DNA of 64,000 nt from Acidovorax kalamii (GCF_002245625.1 NZ_NOIG01000003.1:62001-126000), one strand, 5' to 3'. Counted from the first letter of the stretch, positions 33,750 through 44,072 are shown. Program-made: numbers and translations. The notes: a model not told the origin generated them from the letters alone.

Positions 33750-35251
33750 GCGCAGCCGCCATGCACGCCGCACGCGCGGCCACGGCAACGGCCCCCGGCG
33801 CACCCCGCCCGCCCTCGCTCATCCGCCGCCTGATCGCCTGGCAAGCCCTGGCGCTGGTCGTGGCCTGGCTGGCGCTGGCCTCGGTGATGACCTGGATGGC
33901 GCTGGAACGCAACCCCGAAGACATCGACACGCGTCTGCGCGAAACCGCCCGCATCCTGGCCGAGGCCGCCGCTGGCCCCGAGGCCACCCTGCCCGCCCGC
34001 ATGTTGGCCGCCCAGGGCGCGTTGCTGCGCATCACCGGCCGCGACCTGCTCGGCATGGCGGGCCTGACCCACACCCGCGTGTTGAACACGCAGGGCCAGG
34101 TGCTGTACCGCAGCAGCGAAGACGTGCCCTGGCCGGACACCGCCACGAAAGCCACCACAGAAACCGCCCCGGCCCCACCCGGCAACCCGCCCTGGCACCT
34201 GCACACCCAGGCCGCCAGCGACGGCAGCGTGGTGGTGCAGGTGGCCGAGCCCGGCGCGCTGCAGCTGGCCGCGCTGCTGCCCGTGCTGTGGCTGGTGCTC
34301 AAAAGCCAGCTGGGCGTGTTTTTGTGGCACGGGCTGGTGGTGTGGGTCACGGTGCGCAGTGGGCTGGCGCCGCTGCGGCAACTGGCGCAGCGCATCTCGC
34401 GCCGCCGCGCGAGCGACCTGGCGCCCGTGCAGGTGGACAGGCTTTATGCCGAAACCGCGCCCGTGGTGCACGAACTCAACGCCCTGCTCGCCCACGAGGC
34501 CCAGCGGCTGGAGGCCGAACGGCGTTTTCTGGCCGACGCCGCGCACGAGCTGCGCACGCCCCTGGCCGCCATCAACGCCCAGGCCCACCAGCTGCTGACC
34601 GAGCCCGACCCCGCAGCGCGGGCCGACGCCGCCCACGCGCTGCAGCAGGGCATCACCCGCGCATCGCACTTGCTCACCCAGCTGCTGACCCTGGCCCGCG
34701 CCGACGCCGCCGCCCAGCCCGCTGCCCCGGCTGTGCACCCCACGCTGGACCTGGCCGACCTGCTGCGCAACCGCGTGGCCCTGCTCGTGCCCCTGGCGCG
34801 CGCACGGCGCATCGAACTGGCCCTGAACGCCCCCAACCACCTCCACGCCCAGCTGGACCGCGAAGGCCTGTGCTCCGTCATCGACAACCTGGTGGACAAC
34901 GCCATCCGTTACGGCGTGGCCGGTGGCAGCGTGGAGGTGACCCTGGGCACGGATGACGCAAGCACCTGCGGCCCTATCGTGCTGCTGGTGCAGGACAACG
35001 GCCGGGGCATCGCCCCCGAACACCGCGCCCGGGTGTGGGAGCGCTTCTACCGCGTGCCCGGCACCAGCGAGGCGGGCACGGGCCTGGGCCTGGCCATTGC
35101 ACAGCGCGTGGTGCAGCGCATGGGCGGCACCCTGGGCTTTGCCGACGGGCTGGGCGGGCGCGGCGTGGGCCTGCGCTGCGTGCTGCCGCGCGAGCCGCTG
35201 ACCGCGCCGGGGGCGTTGCCCGGCACGGCAGCAGCGGAAAAATATGAATAA
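33746..35251 (+). CDS. Sensor histidine kinase
   Basis: A 501-residue membrane kinase. TM1 is about 33-52 and TM2 about 174-202, enclosing a 120-residue periplasmic sensor. The H-box is FLADAAHELRTPLAAIN with H267. The N-box is VIDNLVDNAIRYG, followed by QDNGRGIAPEHRARVWERFYR and GTGLGLAIAQRVVQRMGG. The domain order resembles the QseC/TctE group. It overlaps the response-regulator gene by 4 bp. The final residues KYE-stop lie in dispersed repeat copy D, so the natural C-terminus was probably slightly different. Confidence 0.92.
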   Translation: MSAAAMHAARAATATAPGAPRPPSLIRRLIAWQALALVVAWLALASVMTWMALERNPEDIDTRLRETARILAEAAAGPEATLPARMLAAQGALLRITGRDLLGMAGLTHTRVLNTQGQVLYRSSEDVPWPDTATKATTETAPAPPGNPPWHLHTQAASDGSVVVQVAEPGALQLAALLPVLWLVLKSQLGVFLWHGLVVWVTVRSGLAPLRQLAQRISRRRASDLAPVQVDRLYAETAPVVHELNALLAHEAQRLEAERRFLADAAHELRTPLAAINAQAHQLLTEPDPAARADAAHALQQGITRASHLLTQLLTLARADAAAQPAAPAVHPTLDLADLLRNRVALLVPLARARRIELALNAPNHLHAQLDREGLCSVIDNLVDNAIRYGVAGGSVEVTLGTDDASTCGPIVLLVQDNGRGIAPEHRARVWERFYRVPGTSEAGTGLGLAIAQRVVQRMGGTLGFADGLGGRGVGLRCVLPREPLTAPGALPGTAAAEKYE

Positions 35252-35306
35252 AAACAGGCTCTACCGCGCGATGGATATGCCCAACCAGCTATCAAAATAA
35301 AAGCAA
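35242..35306 (-). repeat. Dispersed hairpin repeat, copy D
   Basis: Covers the last codons and stop of the kinase gene. The plus-strand edge TATGAATAAAAA is identical to copy C, followed by a shared GGC-CTCTACCGC-type block and GCTATCAAAA. It again sits at a gene 3' end, with the EVE gene starting 63 bp downstream. Confidence 0.7.
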
Positions 35307-35368
35307 CCCAACTCCGGTATCCACTGCGCAGCCCAAAAGTCGTAGTTGCCCTTTGCCAGAATGGCGCC

Positions 35369-35860
<492 letters not shown>

Positions 35861-35891
35861 CGGCACCCACCGGGCCACTTAGGGGTGGCAC

Positions 35892-38696
35892 TCACCGGCT
35901 GCGCTCGGCCGACACATGCCCCTTGTTTTCGTACATGGCGTGGTCGGCGCGGCGCAACAGGTCGGTGGCGTTGGTGCCGTCCTGGGGGTAGATGGCGGTG
36001 CCCACGGCGGCAGACACCCGCACCAGGCGGCCACCGCCCAGGTCGATGGGTTGTTCGATGGCCTTGAGCACGCGCTCCATGGCCCGGGTGATCTCGGTGG
36101 GGGCGGTGACGGCGGTGAGCAGCAGCACAAACTCATCGCCGCCGATGCGCGCGGCGGTGTCGTTGGCGCGCAATTGCTCTTGCAGGCGCTGGCCGGTCAC
36201 GCGCAGCACCTCGTCGCCCATGTCGTGGCCGTACTGGTCGTTGATGGGCTTGAAGCCGTTGAGGTCCATGTAGCACAGCGCGGCCATGCTGCCGGTGCGG
36301 TCGCACAGGGCCAGCGCCTGGGCCACACGGTCGGCCAGCATCAGGCGGTTGGGCAGGCGGGTCAGGCTGTCGTGGAAGGCAATGTGCTCCACCTGCTGCT
36401 GGTACTGCTTCATGGCCGTGATGTCCTGCATCAGCCACAGGGATTCACCGTCGGCGTTCAACGCCACGCCGTTCACGTCGATCCAGACTTCTTCGCCATT
36501 GAGCTTGCGCATGCGGCGCTGCTGGCGGTAGTGCTGGCCCGAGGCCAGCACGGCATAGGCTTCGCGGCCAAAGGCCAGGAAGTCCTCGCGGCTCACATAC
36601 ATCTCTTCGGTGGTGCGGCCCTGCAACTGGCCGGGGGCGTAGCCAAAGATGCGCTCCAGCGCCGGGTTGCGCCACAGGATGACGCGGTCCTTGATCTTGG
36701 CGATGCCGATCAGGTCGTTGTGCAGCATGGCCTGCTGCTCCTCGTTGAGGGCATGCAGCGCCTGCCGCGCCGCATGCAGTTCCGACACGTCGTACATGAT
36801 GGAGCGGCTCATCACAAATTCGCCCGCCGCATCGCGGATGGCGGTGGCGGACACACACACGCGGCGGGGCGCGGCACTGCGGCCCAGCAGGGTCAGCTCC
36901 AGGGGGCCGATGTGTCCGGTCTCCTTCAGGATGGGGAAGTACTTTGCGAACTGCGCCTTGCCTTCGGCATCAAAAAAATCGGCCACCCCCAGCTTGCCCA
37001 CCACCTCCTCGCGGCTTGCGCCCAGCCAGGACAGGGTCTGCTGGTTGATGTGCACGTACTTGCCGTCGCGGTCGAGCGCGTAGTAGCCGCAGGGGGCGTT
37101 GTCGTACAGGTCCTGAAAGCGCTCTGACGCGCGGGCCAGGTCGGCCTCCAGCTGGCGGCGCTCGGTGATGTCGCGGCCCACCGATTGCCATTCCACCAGC
37201 TGGCCGTCTTCGTCAAACAGTGCCCGGTTGCTGAACTGGCACCAGCGCACGGCGCCGTCGCCTGCAAACACCCGGTTCTCGACCACCACCATCGGGTTGG
37301 CGGGTGTGACGGTGGCCAGCTTCTGCGCGACCAGCGGGTAGTCGTCCGGATGCACCACGGGGGCCCACACGCGGCCCAGCAGGTTCTCGCGCTTGAAATC
37401 GAACAGCCTGCAAAAGGCGTCATTCACAAAGGTCAGGCGATTGCCGCTGTCAAAGCGGCAGATGATCTCGGTCTGGTCCTCCAGGATCGAAAGGTAGCGC
37501 TGCTCGCTCTGGTGCAGGGCCTCGGTGCGCTCCTGCACGCGGTGCTCCAGGTCGGTGTTGGCGCGCTCCAGCGCGGCGCGCCCATCGATCAGGCCCTGGG
37601 TCATGTTCTGCAGCGCAGAGCGCAGGTGCTGGAACTCCACCGTCTCGGTCTTGAAGTCCAGCGCCACAAACCGCCCGGTGGCCTCCACCTGCCGGGCCGC
37701 TTCGGCCAGCTTTTCCACCGGCTGGCTGAAGCGCCGCGCGGCCCAGTAGGCCACGCCCACCAGCATCACGGTCATCAGCACCAGCATCACGGCCACGATG
37801 GTGTGCAGGCGGTTGATGGGCTGCAGCGCCAAGTCCAGCGGTTGGCGCGCCACCAGCAGCCAGCCCAGGTCGGTGATGGTCTGCGAGGGCACGGGCACCA
37901 GGCCAGTGAGGTAACGCTGGCCCGGCGACTCGCCCCAGGACATCACCTGAAACCGCCCCTGGCTGGGCAGGATGGGCAGCGCAGAGCGCGGCAGCTCGAT
38001 GGCCCCGGCCGCATTGAGCACGCCTTCCTTGTTGACCAGCAGCACCTCCATGCCGCTGCTGGCCACCGCCCCGGGGCTGGCGCGGCGGATGATGTCCTGC
38101 ACCCAGGCCCAGTTCACGTGGGCCGAGATCACGCCCTTGAAGGCGGAATCCTGCCCGCGCACGGGCGAGGCGTAGTCCATGAAACGCAGGGGCACGCTGC
38201 TGCCGGGCTCGCGCAGGTGCTTGTCCAGCAGCACGGCGTCGTGGGCGTCGCCCACGTAGGGGCCGTTTTTGCCCGCATTGAACCAGGGCCGCTGCGACAC
38301 GTTCTGGCCCAGCAGCAGGTTGCCGGTGGCCACCTGCACCACGCCCGCCTCGTCGGTCAGGCCGAGCCACGAATAAAAGGGGTAGGACTGCCGGATCTGC
38401 TCCAGGTGGGCCTGCAGTTGGGGGCCGTAGGCCTCGGGCCGGGTGACCATGGGCAGGTGGCTGAGCAGCGAAATTTCGCGCTCGCGCTCCAGCATGCCCT
38501 GCGAGAGCGCCAGCGCAATGGGCTGGCTGGCGTTCATCAGCGACTGGCCGCTGAGTTCGGTGAGGTGGCGGCTCAGCACCTCGTCGGCCACAAAGCCGAT
38601 GGCCAGGCCCGTGAGCACGGCCGTGCCCCCAAACAGCAGGGTCAACCGGGCGCGGGTGGTCTGCAGCCAGTGGGAAACGTGGGACACGATGGTCAT
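35892..38696 (-). CDS. Membrane-bound diguanylate cyclase with extracytoplasmic sensor, HAMP and three PAS domains
   Basis: A 934-residue c-di-GMP synthase. TM1 is about 17-38, a large periplasmic Cache-like sensor about 40-290 (SYPFYSWLGLTDEAGVVQVAT, QRPWFNAGKNGPYVGDAHDA), and TM2 about 293-315 (HTIVAVMLVLMTVMLVGVAYW). A HAMP segment and coiled coil follow. Three PAS domains then start near YLSILEDQTEIICRFDSGN, FQDLYDNAPCGYYALDRDGK and LHNDLIGIAKIKDRV. The GGDEF domain has an intact GGDEF at 852-856 and no EAL domain. Start ATG 38696 is chosen because it precedes the first membrane helix; the open frame runs on to 39527 antisense to the flavodoxin gene. It likely raises c-di-GMP in response to an external ligand. 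Confidence 0.92.
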   Translation of the reverse strand: MTIVSHVSHWLQTTRARLTLLFGGTAVLTGLAIGFVADEVLSRHLTELSGQSLMNASQPIALALSQGMLEREREISLLSHLPMVTRPEAYGPQLQAHLEQIRQSYPFYSWLGLTDEAGVVQVATGNLLLGQNVSQRPWFNAGKNGPYVGDAHDAVLLDKHLREPGSSVPLRFMDYASPVRGQDSAFKGVISAHVNWAWVQDIIRRASPGAVASSGMEVLLVNKEGVLNAAGAIELPRSALPILPSQGRFQVMSWGESPGQRYLTGLVPVPSQTITDLGWLLVARQPLDLALQPINRLHTIVAVMLVLMTVMLVGVAYWAARRFSQPVEKLAEAARQVEATGRFVALDFKTETVEFQHLRSALQNMTQGLIDGRAALERANTDLEHRVQERTEALHQSEQRYLSILEDQTEIICRFDSGNRLTFVNDAFCRLFDFKRENLLGRVWAPVVHPDDYPLVAQKLATVTPANPMVVVENRVFAGDGAVRWCQFSNRALFDEDGQLVEWQSVGRDITERRQLEADLARASERFQDLYDNAPCGYYALDRDGKYVHINQQTLSWLGASREEVVGKLGVADFFDAEGKAQFAKYFPILKETGHIGPLELTLLGRSAAPRRVCVSATAIRDAAGEFVMSRSIMYDVSELHAARQALHALNEEQQAMLHNDLIGIAKIKDRVILWRNPALERIFGYAPGQLQGRTTEEMYVSREDFLAFGREAYAVLASGQHYRQQRRMRKLNGEEVWIDVNGVALNADGESLWLMQDITAMKQYQQQVEHIAFHDSLTRLPNRLMLADRVAQALALCDRTGSMAALCYMDLNGFKPINDQYGHDMGDEVLRVTGQRLQEQLRANDTAARIGGDEFVLLLTAVTAPTEITRAMERVLKAIEQPIDLGGGRLVRVSAAVGTAIYPQDGTNATDLLRRADHAMYENKGHVSAERSR

Positions 38697-38843
38697 GAAA
38701 ACGGCTGCGGCTGCAATTTCTGTAGTGAACCATTGTGGCACCGGGGCATCGCACCGAAACTCGTGAAACCCCTCGTGCAAACCCGTGGCCGCAGGGGCTT
38801 CGTGCAGCAGCCCGCCCTCTTCCCCAGCGACTATGCTGCGCGC

Positions 38844-39347
38844 ATGCCCGCCACCAAAACCCTGCTCATCGTCTACCACTCCATGACCGGCGGCACGCGC
38901 CAGATGGCCGAGGCCGCCTGCGCCGCCGCCCGGGCGGCCGAGCCCACCGTGGCAGTGCGCCTGTTGCATGCCGCAGAGGCCCACGCAGCCGATGTGCTGG
39001 CGGCCGACGGCTACCTGTTTGCCACGCCCGAGAATCTGGCGGCCATCAGCGGGCAGCTCAAGGACTTTTTTGACCGCTGCTACTACGGCGCGCTCGACCA
39101 GATCAATGGCCGCCCTTATGCCCTGCTGGTTTGCGCAGGCAGCGACGGGCAGAACGCAGCGCGGCAGATGGCGCGCATCGCCACGGGCTGGCGCCTGAAC
39201 GCGGTGGCTGAGCCGCTGATCGTGTGCACCCATGCGCAAACGCCCGAGGCCATCCTGGCGCCCAAACACATCGGCGCGGACGATCTGGCGCGCTGCCAGT
39301 CGCTGGGCGAGGCCCTGGCGGTGGGGCTGGCGATGGGGGTTTTCTAA
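38844..39347 (+). CDS. Flavodoxin-family (NADPH-dependent FMN reductase-like) protein
   Basis: A 167-residue flavodoxin-like protein. The FMN phosphate-binding loop is YHSMTGGTRQMAEA (11-24). The flavin-ring region FATPENLAAISGQLKDFFDRCY follows. Its small size and lack of a long insertion suit the WrbA/flavodoxin class of quinone or electron-transfer proteins. The last four bases overlap the stop of the converging methyltransferase gene. The physiological partner is unknown. Confidence 0.87.
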   Translation: MPATKTLLIVYHSMTGGTRQMAEAACAAARAAEPTVAVRLLHAAEAHAADVLAADGYLFATPENLAAISGQLKDFFDRCYYGALDQINGRPYALLVCAGSDGQNAARQMARIATGWRLNAVAEPLIVCTHAQTPEAILAPKHIGADDLARCQSLGEALAVGLAMGVF

Positions 39348-40315
39348 CCCTGGGCGGTCGGTTCCAGCTCGGGCGCCTGGTACACCAGCACCTTGAGTGC
39401 CCGGCCGGGCTCCAAGTCGGCAAACACGGCCGGGTTGGCCACGCGTTCGACAAACTGCAGCTCGGGCGCCAGCTCGTGCATCTGGTCCTGCAAAAAGTCC
39501 ACGCCCAGCTCGGGCGCATTCAGGCACAGCAATGCGTGGCCGCCGGGGGCCAGCAAATCGGGCAGGCGGCGCATCAAGCGCGCGTAGTCCTTGGTGGCCA
39601 CAAAGCTGCCCTTCTGATAGCTGGGCGGGTCCACGATGACCAGGCCATAGGGCCCGCTGCGCGTGATCTTGCCCCAGCTGCTGAAGATGTCGTGCGGCAA
39701 AAAGGCGGCGCCCGCGGTGATGCCGTTGAGCTGGTGGTTCTGTTGCCCGATGCCAATGGCGCCGTGGCTCATGTCCACGTTGACCACCTGCCTGGCGCCC
39801 GCCTGCAGCGCCACCACCGAAAACGCGCAGGTGTAGGCAAACAGGTTCAGCACCTTGAGGCCGTAGCGGTCTGCACTGCGCGCGGCGGCATAGTCGCGCA
39901 CCCAGCGGCGGCCTGCAGCCATGTCGAGGAACAGGCCGTGGTTCTGCCCGCGCAGCACATGCACCCGGTAGCGTGCCCCGGCCTCGGTCACGATGTGCGG
40001 ATCGGGCACGGCACCGGCCATCAGCCGCGTCTCGCTGCGGCCCTCGATGCGCAAAGCCTCACCCCGGTGCTGGAACACCCAGTTCAGCACCTCGCCCGCC
40101 GGGGCGATCTGCGCCCAGCGGGCCTCCAGCGCGGCGCCGATGGCGGCCAACTCGTCCTCGGTGGCGGGCGCAAAGCTCGTCAGCACCAGCACCGGTGGAT
40201 AGGCGTCCAGCACCCACTGCTCTGCCCCCGGGTGCAGCCCGCCCCGGCCATGAAAGATGCGCTGCGCCTCAGAGGGCAGGGGCATGGCGGCAATGGCGTC
40301 GAGCAGGGCTTGCAT
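39344..40315 (-). CDS. Class I SAM-dependent RNA methyltransferase (RlmI/RlmK-like catalytic domain)
   Basis: A 323-residue methyltransferase of the PF10672 type. Key motifs are VLNLFAYTCAFSVVALQAGA (SAM-binding motif I), VNVDMSHGAIGIGQQNHQLNG, LPHDIFSSWGKI and the catalytic VDPPSYQKGSFVATKDY. It lacks the N-terminal PUA domain of RlmI, so the likely target is rRNA but the position is unknown. Start ATG 40315 opens MQALLDAIAAMPLPSEAQRI, a reasonable first helix. The stop overlaps the flavodoxin stop on the opposite strand. Confidence 0.87.
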   Translation of the reverse strand: MQALLDAIAAMPLPSEAQRIFHGRGGLHPGAEQWVLDAYPPVLVLTSFAPATEDELAAIGAALEARWAQIAPAGEVLNWVFQHRGEALRIEGRSETRLMAGAVPDPHIVTEAGARYRVHVLRGQNHGLFLDMAAGRRWVRDYAAARSADRYGLKVLNLFAYTCAFSVVALQAGARQVVNVDMSHGAIGIGQQNHQLNGITAGAAFLPHDIFSSWGKITRSGPYGLVIVDPPSYQKGSFVATKDYARLMRRLPDLLAPGGHALLCLNAPELGVDFLQDQMHELAPELQFVERVANPAVFADLEPGRALKVLVYQAPELEPTAQG

Positions 40316-40340
40316 GGGTGGTGGTGTGTGGATGGTCTGA

Positions 40341-40408
40341 AAAAATCAAGCAAAAAAGGCTGCTACCGCCTTCTGCATATGCCTTGATAGCTACGGATTC
40401 GATAGCAC
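40341..40408 (-). repeat. Dispersed hairpin repeat, copy E
   Basis: Lies just downstream of the GlxA-type regulator stop (minus strand), before the methyltransferase gene. In family orientation it runs GCTATCGAATCCGTAGCT, a GCATATGCAG core, GGCGGTAGCAGCC and TTTTTTGCTTGA. The T run after the GC-rich arm would suit an intrinsic terminator. Confidence 0.7.
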
Positions 40409-40410
40409 AC

Positions 40411-41511
40411 TCAATTATCGCCGTTTGTGTGGGTACCCAGCCATTGCTTGCGCGTGGTGCGCAGCTTGAAGCGCTGGCGGTAGGCCCCCGGGGTGGTGCC
40501 GCTCACGCGGTGGAAGATCTTGCGAAAGCTGCCCGTGTCGCTGTAGCCGCATTGCTGCGCCACGGCGTCCACGGTGAGGTAGGTGGTCTGCAGCAGCGCC
40601 TGGGCCTGGGCGATGCGCAGGCGGTGCAGGTAGTCCTGCGGGCTCTCGCCATACACCTGGGCAAACCAGCGCAGCAGCGTGCGCGGGCTGGTGGCGGCGG
40701 CGCGGGCCGTGGCCTGCAGGCTGTAGGGCTCGTTGCAGTGGTCCTGCAGCCAGCGGCGGGCCTGCTCCAGGCTGCCCGCACCCATGGGGGCACCGGTGGG
40801 CGTTTCCATGGTGGCGGTGGCCGTCAGCTGGCGCGGCGCATCGAACAGCAGCACATGCGATGCGGCCTGGGCCAGTTCGGCAGCGGGGGTGTGGGCCAGC
40901 AGGTCCAGCACCACGGGCAGGGTGTCCTGCGGCGCGGCCGATGTCCAGACGGGGCCGTCGCGCAGCCAGGGTCTGTCGCGCTGCCAGGCCACCTCGGCCG
41001 GGGGTGAATGACCCTGAGCGCTGGTGCCCGACTGCAGCACGATGGACGGCGCAAACGCCCAGGGCAGCGCCACCTGGCGCCCGGCCAGCAAGCCGCAGTC
41101 GGCCAGCAGGCTGGAGCCATTGAACAGCGCCGCCACCACCCCGCCGCCCGCGACATGGGCGCGCAGCAGGTCGCCAAAGTATTGGTGGTGGCGGTGGCTC
41201 ACCTCGCGCAGCTGGGGCCCGGTGGGCACCAGCCAACCGGGGATGACGATGGCGTGCAGGTGGCCTTGCAGCGCCCCGCTGTCGGGCACAGGCGGCGGCG
41301 CGGCGCCGTCCTCGCCCGGTGCCAGCAGCCAGTGCCAGCGCACGGGCGCCTCGGCACCACCAGCCCGCATCGCGGCCAGCATGTTCATGGCCCGCAGGGC
41401 ATCCACCACCGCAGCGGCCGTGCTGGCAATGCTGCCCGGCCCCCAGACGATGCCCACGTTCACCCCCAGGGGCGACGGGGTGGCGGGGGCTTCGGGTTGG
41501 TCTCTAGGCAT
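40411..41511 (-). CDS. GlxA-family AraC-type transcriptional regulator
   Basis: A 366-residue regulator with an N-terminal DJ-1/PfpI (class I glutamine amidotransferase-like) domain and a C-terminal AraC helix-turn-helix. The N-terminal part begins VGIVWGPGSIASTAAAVVDA and holds the elbow region VVAALFNGSSLLADCGLLAG. There the usual nucleophile is replaced (FNGSS), so it is probably a ligand-binding, non-enzymatic domain. The C-terminal pair of helix-turn-helices reads YSLQATARAAATSPRTLLRW, then YLTVDAVAQQCGYSDTGSF. It diverges from the penicillin acylase-type gene across 153 bp and may control it. Confidence 0.9.
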   Translation of the reverse strand: MPRDQPEAPATPSPLGVNVGIVWGPGSIASTAAAVVDALRAMNMLAAMRAGGAEAPVRWHWLLAPGEDGAAPPPVPDSGALQGHLHAIVIPGWLVPTGPQLREVSHRHHQYFGDLLRAHVAGGGVVAALFNGSSLLADCGLLAGRQVALPWAFAPSIVLQSGTSAQGHSPPAEVAWQRDRPWLRDGPVWTSAAPQDTLPVVLDLLAHTPAAELAQAASHVLLFDAPRQLTATATMETPTGAPMGAGSLEQARRWLQDHCNEPYSLQATARAAATSPRTLLRWFAQVYGESPQDYLHRLRIAQAQALLQTTYLTVDAVAQQCGYSDTGSFRKIFHRVSGTTPGAYRQRFKLRTTRKQWLGTHTNGDN

Positions 41512-41664
41512 GGTGGCGATATTGCCATTGTTTGTGGCCAAAACGCCATCGTGTCCAGATGTTACCCGGCAGTAGCATGGCGGCGCGAACAACAGCGCCC
41601 TGCCCTGGCCAAGACCAACGGCAGGTACCACACGACACGACGCGACACCTGGAGACACCCACCC

Positions 41665-44052
41665 ATGCAACAGAAAACCGGCCTGCCCACAGGCATGACC
41701 CGCGCCCGCACCCCACTTACCGCCCTGGCCGCCGCCAGCGCCGCCCTGGCCCTGGCGGGCTGCGCGGGCACGCCCGTGGGCACCAGCGGCAAAAGCAGCA
41801 GCGTGACCATCGAACGCACCACCTTCGGCATCCCGCACATCTCCGCGCAAGACCCGGAGACCCTGGCCTACGGCGTGGCCTATGCCTATGCGCAGGACAA
41901 CGTCTGCATGACGGCCGACCAGCTGGTGACCGCACGTGGCCAGCGCAGCAGCCACTTCGGCGCCAAGACCATCGGCCTGCTGGGCCGCCGCTACATCCCC
42001 AACGAACAGATCGACCTGTTCATGGCCGCCCATATGGACGACGCCCTGCTTGCGCGCAGCTGGGCCCGCGCCAGCGCCCAGGTGCAGAGCATGGCGCGCG
42101 GCTACGTGGCGGGCTACAACCGCTATCTGGCCGACAACGCCGCCACCCTGCCCGACGCCTGCCGGGGCAAGCCCTGGGTGCAGCCCATGACGCTGGCCGA
42201 ATACCGCCGCATGGCCGAGGTGGTGGCCGTGCAGGCCGGCATTGCCGCGCTGGCCGATGGCATGCTGGGTGCGCAGCCCCCTGCCGCCAAGGCCGCCCAG
42301 GCACCCGCCCCTGACGTGAATCTGGCCGATGCCGCCCAGGCCATGCGCGACGTGGGCCTGCTCGACTCGCCCCTGGGCTCCAACGCCTGGGCCTTTGGCA
42401 AGGACGTGACGGCCAACGGCAGCGGCATGCTGCTGGGCAACCCGCATTTCCCCTGGAGCGGCCCCAACCGCTTCTACGAGATGCACCTCACCATCCCCGG
42501 CCAGATGGACGTGATGGGCGTGGGCATCGGCACCTATCCCATGGTCTCCATCGGCTTCAACAAGGACGTGGCCTGGTCGCACACCGTGTCCACCGGCAAA
42601 CGCTTCACGCTGTACGAACTGGCCCTGGTGCCGGGCGACGCCACCAGCTACCTGGTGGACGGCAAGCCCGAGAAGATGACCGCCCGCAAGGTCAGCGCCC
42701 AGATCCCCGGCGCCGATGGCCAGCCCCAGACCCGCGAACACACCGTGTGGAGCACCCGCTGGGGCCCGCTGGTGGTGGTGCCCCGCGCGGGCCTGGGCTG
42801 GACCGACAAGACCGCCTACGCCCTGCGCGACGCCAACACCGGCAACACCCGCATGATGGACGCCGCCCTGGCCTTTGCGCGCGCCACCTCGGTGGGCGAG
42901 ATGCACAAGGCCCATGCCTCGCTGGGCCTGCCCTGGGTGAACACCCTGGCGGCCGACCGCCACGGCCGCGTGCTCTACACCGACACCAGCGTGGTGCCCG
43001 ATGTGGACGCCGCCCAGCTGGAACGCTGCGCCCCCAGCAAACCCGCCGCCGCGCTGCGCGGCGCAGCGGGCCTGGTGGTGCTGAACGGCGCACGCGCCGA
43101 CTGCGCCTGGCGCGAAGACAGCGCATCGCCCGTGCCTGGCCTCATCCCCATGGGCCGCATGCCCGTGGCCCTGCGCAATGACTGGGTGCAGAACAGCAAC
43201 GACAGCTTCGTCTACACCCACCCCACGCAGAAGTTTGAAGGCATCTCGCCCCTGGTGGGCGACGCCAGCCTGACCCGCCCCCGCACCCGCGCCAGCCTGG
43301 CCGAGATCCCCGAGATGCTGGGCCGGGGCAAGGTCACCTTGCAGGCCATGCAGGACCAGCTGTTCCAGAACCGCAACTTCATGGCCCAGGTGGTGGTGCC
43401 CGACCTGCTGGCCGCCTGTGACAAGGCGCCCACGGCCGAATCCCGCGATGGGTGCGCGGCCCTCAAAGGCTGGGACCGCCGCAACAACGTCGATGCCCGC
43501 GGCGCCCATGTGTTCCGCGAGTTCTGGCGCACCGCGCGCAACATCCCCGGCGTGCACCGCGTGCCCTTTGACTCTGCGCAACCCGTGGCCACCCCTGCAG
43601 GCCTGAAGATGGACGACGCCGCCACCGCCGCCAAGGTGTGGGAGGCGCTGGACGGCGCCGTCAAGGCCATCCGCACCAGCGGCTACACGCTCGACGCCAC
43701 TCTGGGCAGCGTGCAGCGCCCGGCCATCACCGAAGAACCGATTGCACTGCACGGCGGCGAGGAGTTTGAAGGCGTGCTCAACAACCTGGGCCGACAGGAG
43801 CCCGCGCCCATCAACAAGGCAGGCCTGCGCATCGACTACGGCACCAGCTACGTGCAAACCGTGACCTTCGACGCCAAGGGCCCGGTGGCCCAGGCCATCC
43901 TGGCCTACGGCCAGTCCACCAACCCTGCATCGCCCCACGTCAACGACCAGATGCGCGAGTTCTCGGCCAAGCGCTGGCACACCCTGCCCTTCCACCGCGA
44001 CGACGTGGTGAAGGCGCGCGTGGGCGAGCCGCTGCGGCTGGTGCGGCCTTGA
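41665..44052 (+). CDS. Penicillin acylase-family N-terminal-nucleophile hydrolase, lipoprotein
   Basis: A 795-residue precursor of the penicillin/acyl-homoserine-lactone acylase family. Such enzymes self-cleave into two chains and release acyl groups from amides. A signal sequence ends in a perfect lipobox, ALAGC (C33), so it is membrane-anchored. The autoprocessing site is LGS in DSPLGSNAWAFGK with S239 as the new N-terminal nucleophile. Other features are GMLLGNPHFPWSGPNRFYE, the HTVSTGKRF segment, and NSNDSFVYTHP. Start ATG 41665 follows GGAGA at 10 bp; ATG 41695 is an alternative. The closest match by layout is AHL/penicillin V-type acylase, but the acyl substrate cannot be told. Confidence 0.9.
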   Translation: MQQKTGLPTGMTRARTPLTALAAASAALALAGCAGTPVGTSGKSSSVTIERTTFGIPHISAQDPETLAYGVAYAYAQDNVCMTADQLVTARGQRSSHFGAKTIGLLGRRYIPNEQIDLFMAAHMDDALLARSWARASAQVQSMARGYVAGYNRYLADNAATLPDACRGKPWVQPMTLAEYRRMAEVVAVQAGIAALADGMLGAQPPAAKAAQAPAPDVNLADAAQAMRDVGLLDSPLGSNAWAFGKDVTANGSGMLLGNPHFPWSGPNRFYEMHLTIPGQMDVMGVGIGTYPMVSIGFNKDVAWSHTVSTGKRFTLYELALVPGDATSYLVDGKPEKMTARKVSAQIPGADGQPQTREHTVWSTRWGPLVVVPRAGLGWTDKTAYALRDANTGNTRMMDAALAFARATSVGEMHKAHASLGLPWVNTLAADRHGRVLYTDTSVVPDVDAAQLERCAPSKPAAALRGAAGLVVLNGARADCAWREDSASPVPGLIPMGRMPVALRNDWVQNSNDSFVYTHPTQKFEGISPLVGDASLTRPRTRASLAEIPEMLGRGKVTLQAMQDQLFQNRNFMAQVVVPDLLAACDKAPTAESRDGCAALKGWDRRNNVDARGAHVFREFWRTARNIPGVHRVPFDSAQPVATPAGLKMDDAATAAKVWEALDGAVKAIRTSGYTLDATLGSVQRPAITEEPIALHGGEEFEGVLNNLGRQEPAPINKAGLRIDYGTSYVQTVTFDAKGPVAQAILAYGQSTNPASPHVNDQMREFSAKRWHTLPFHRDDVVKARVGEPLRLVRP

Positions 44053-44072
44053 GCGGCTCCACGGCCAGAAAT

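Noticed and set aside
38697..39527. Extension of the diguanylate cyclase frame upstream
   Set aside because: The extra residues are antisense to the flavodoxin gene and have no domain pattern. ATG 38696 precedes the first membrane helix.
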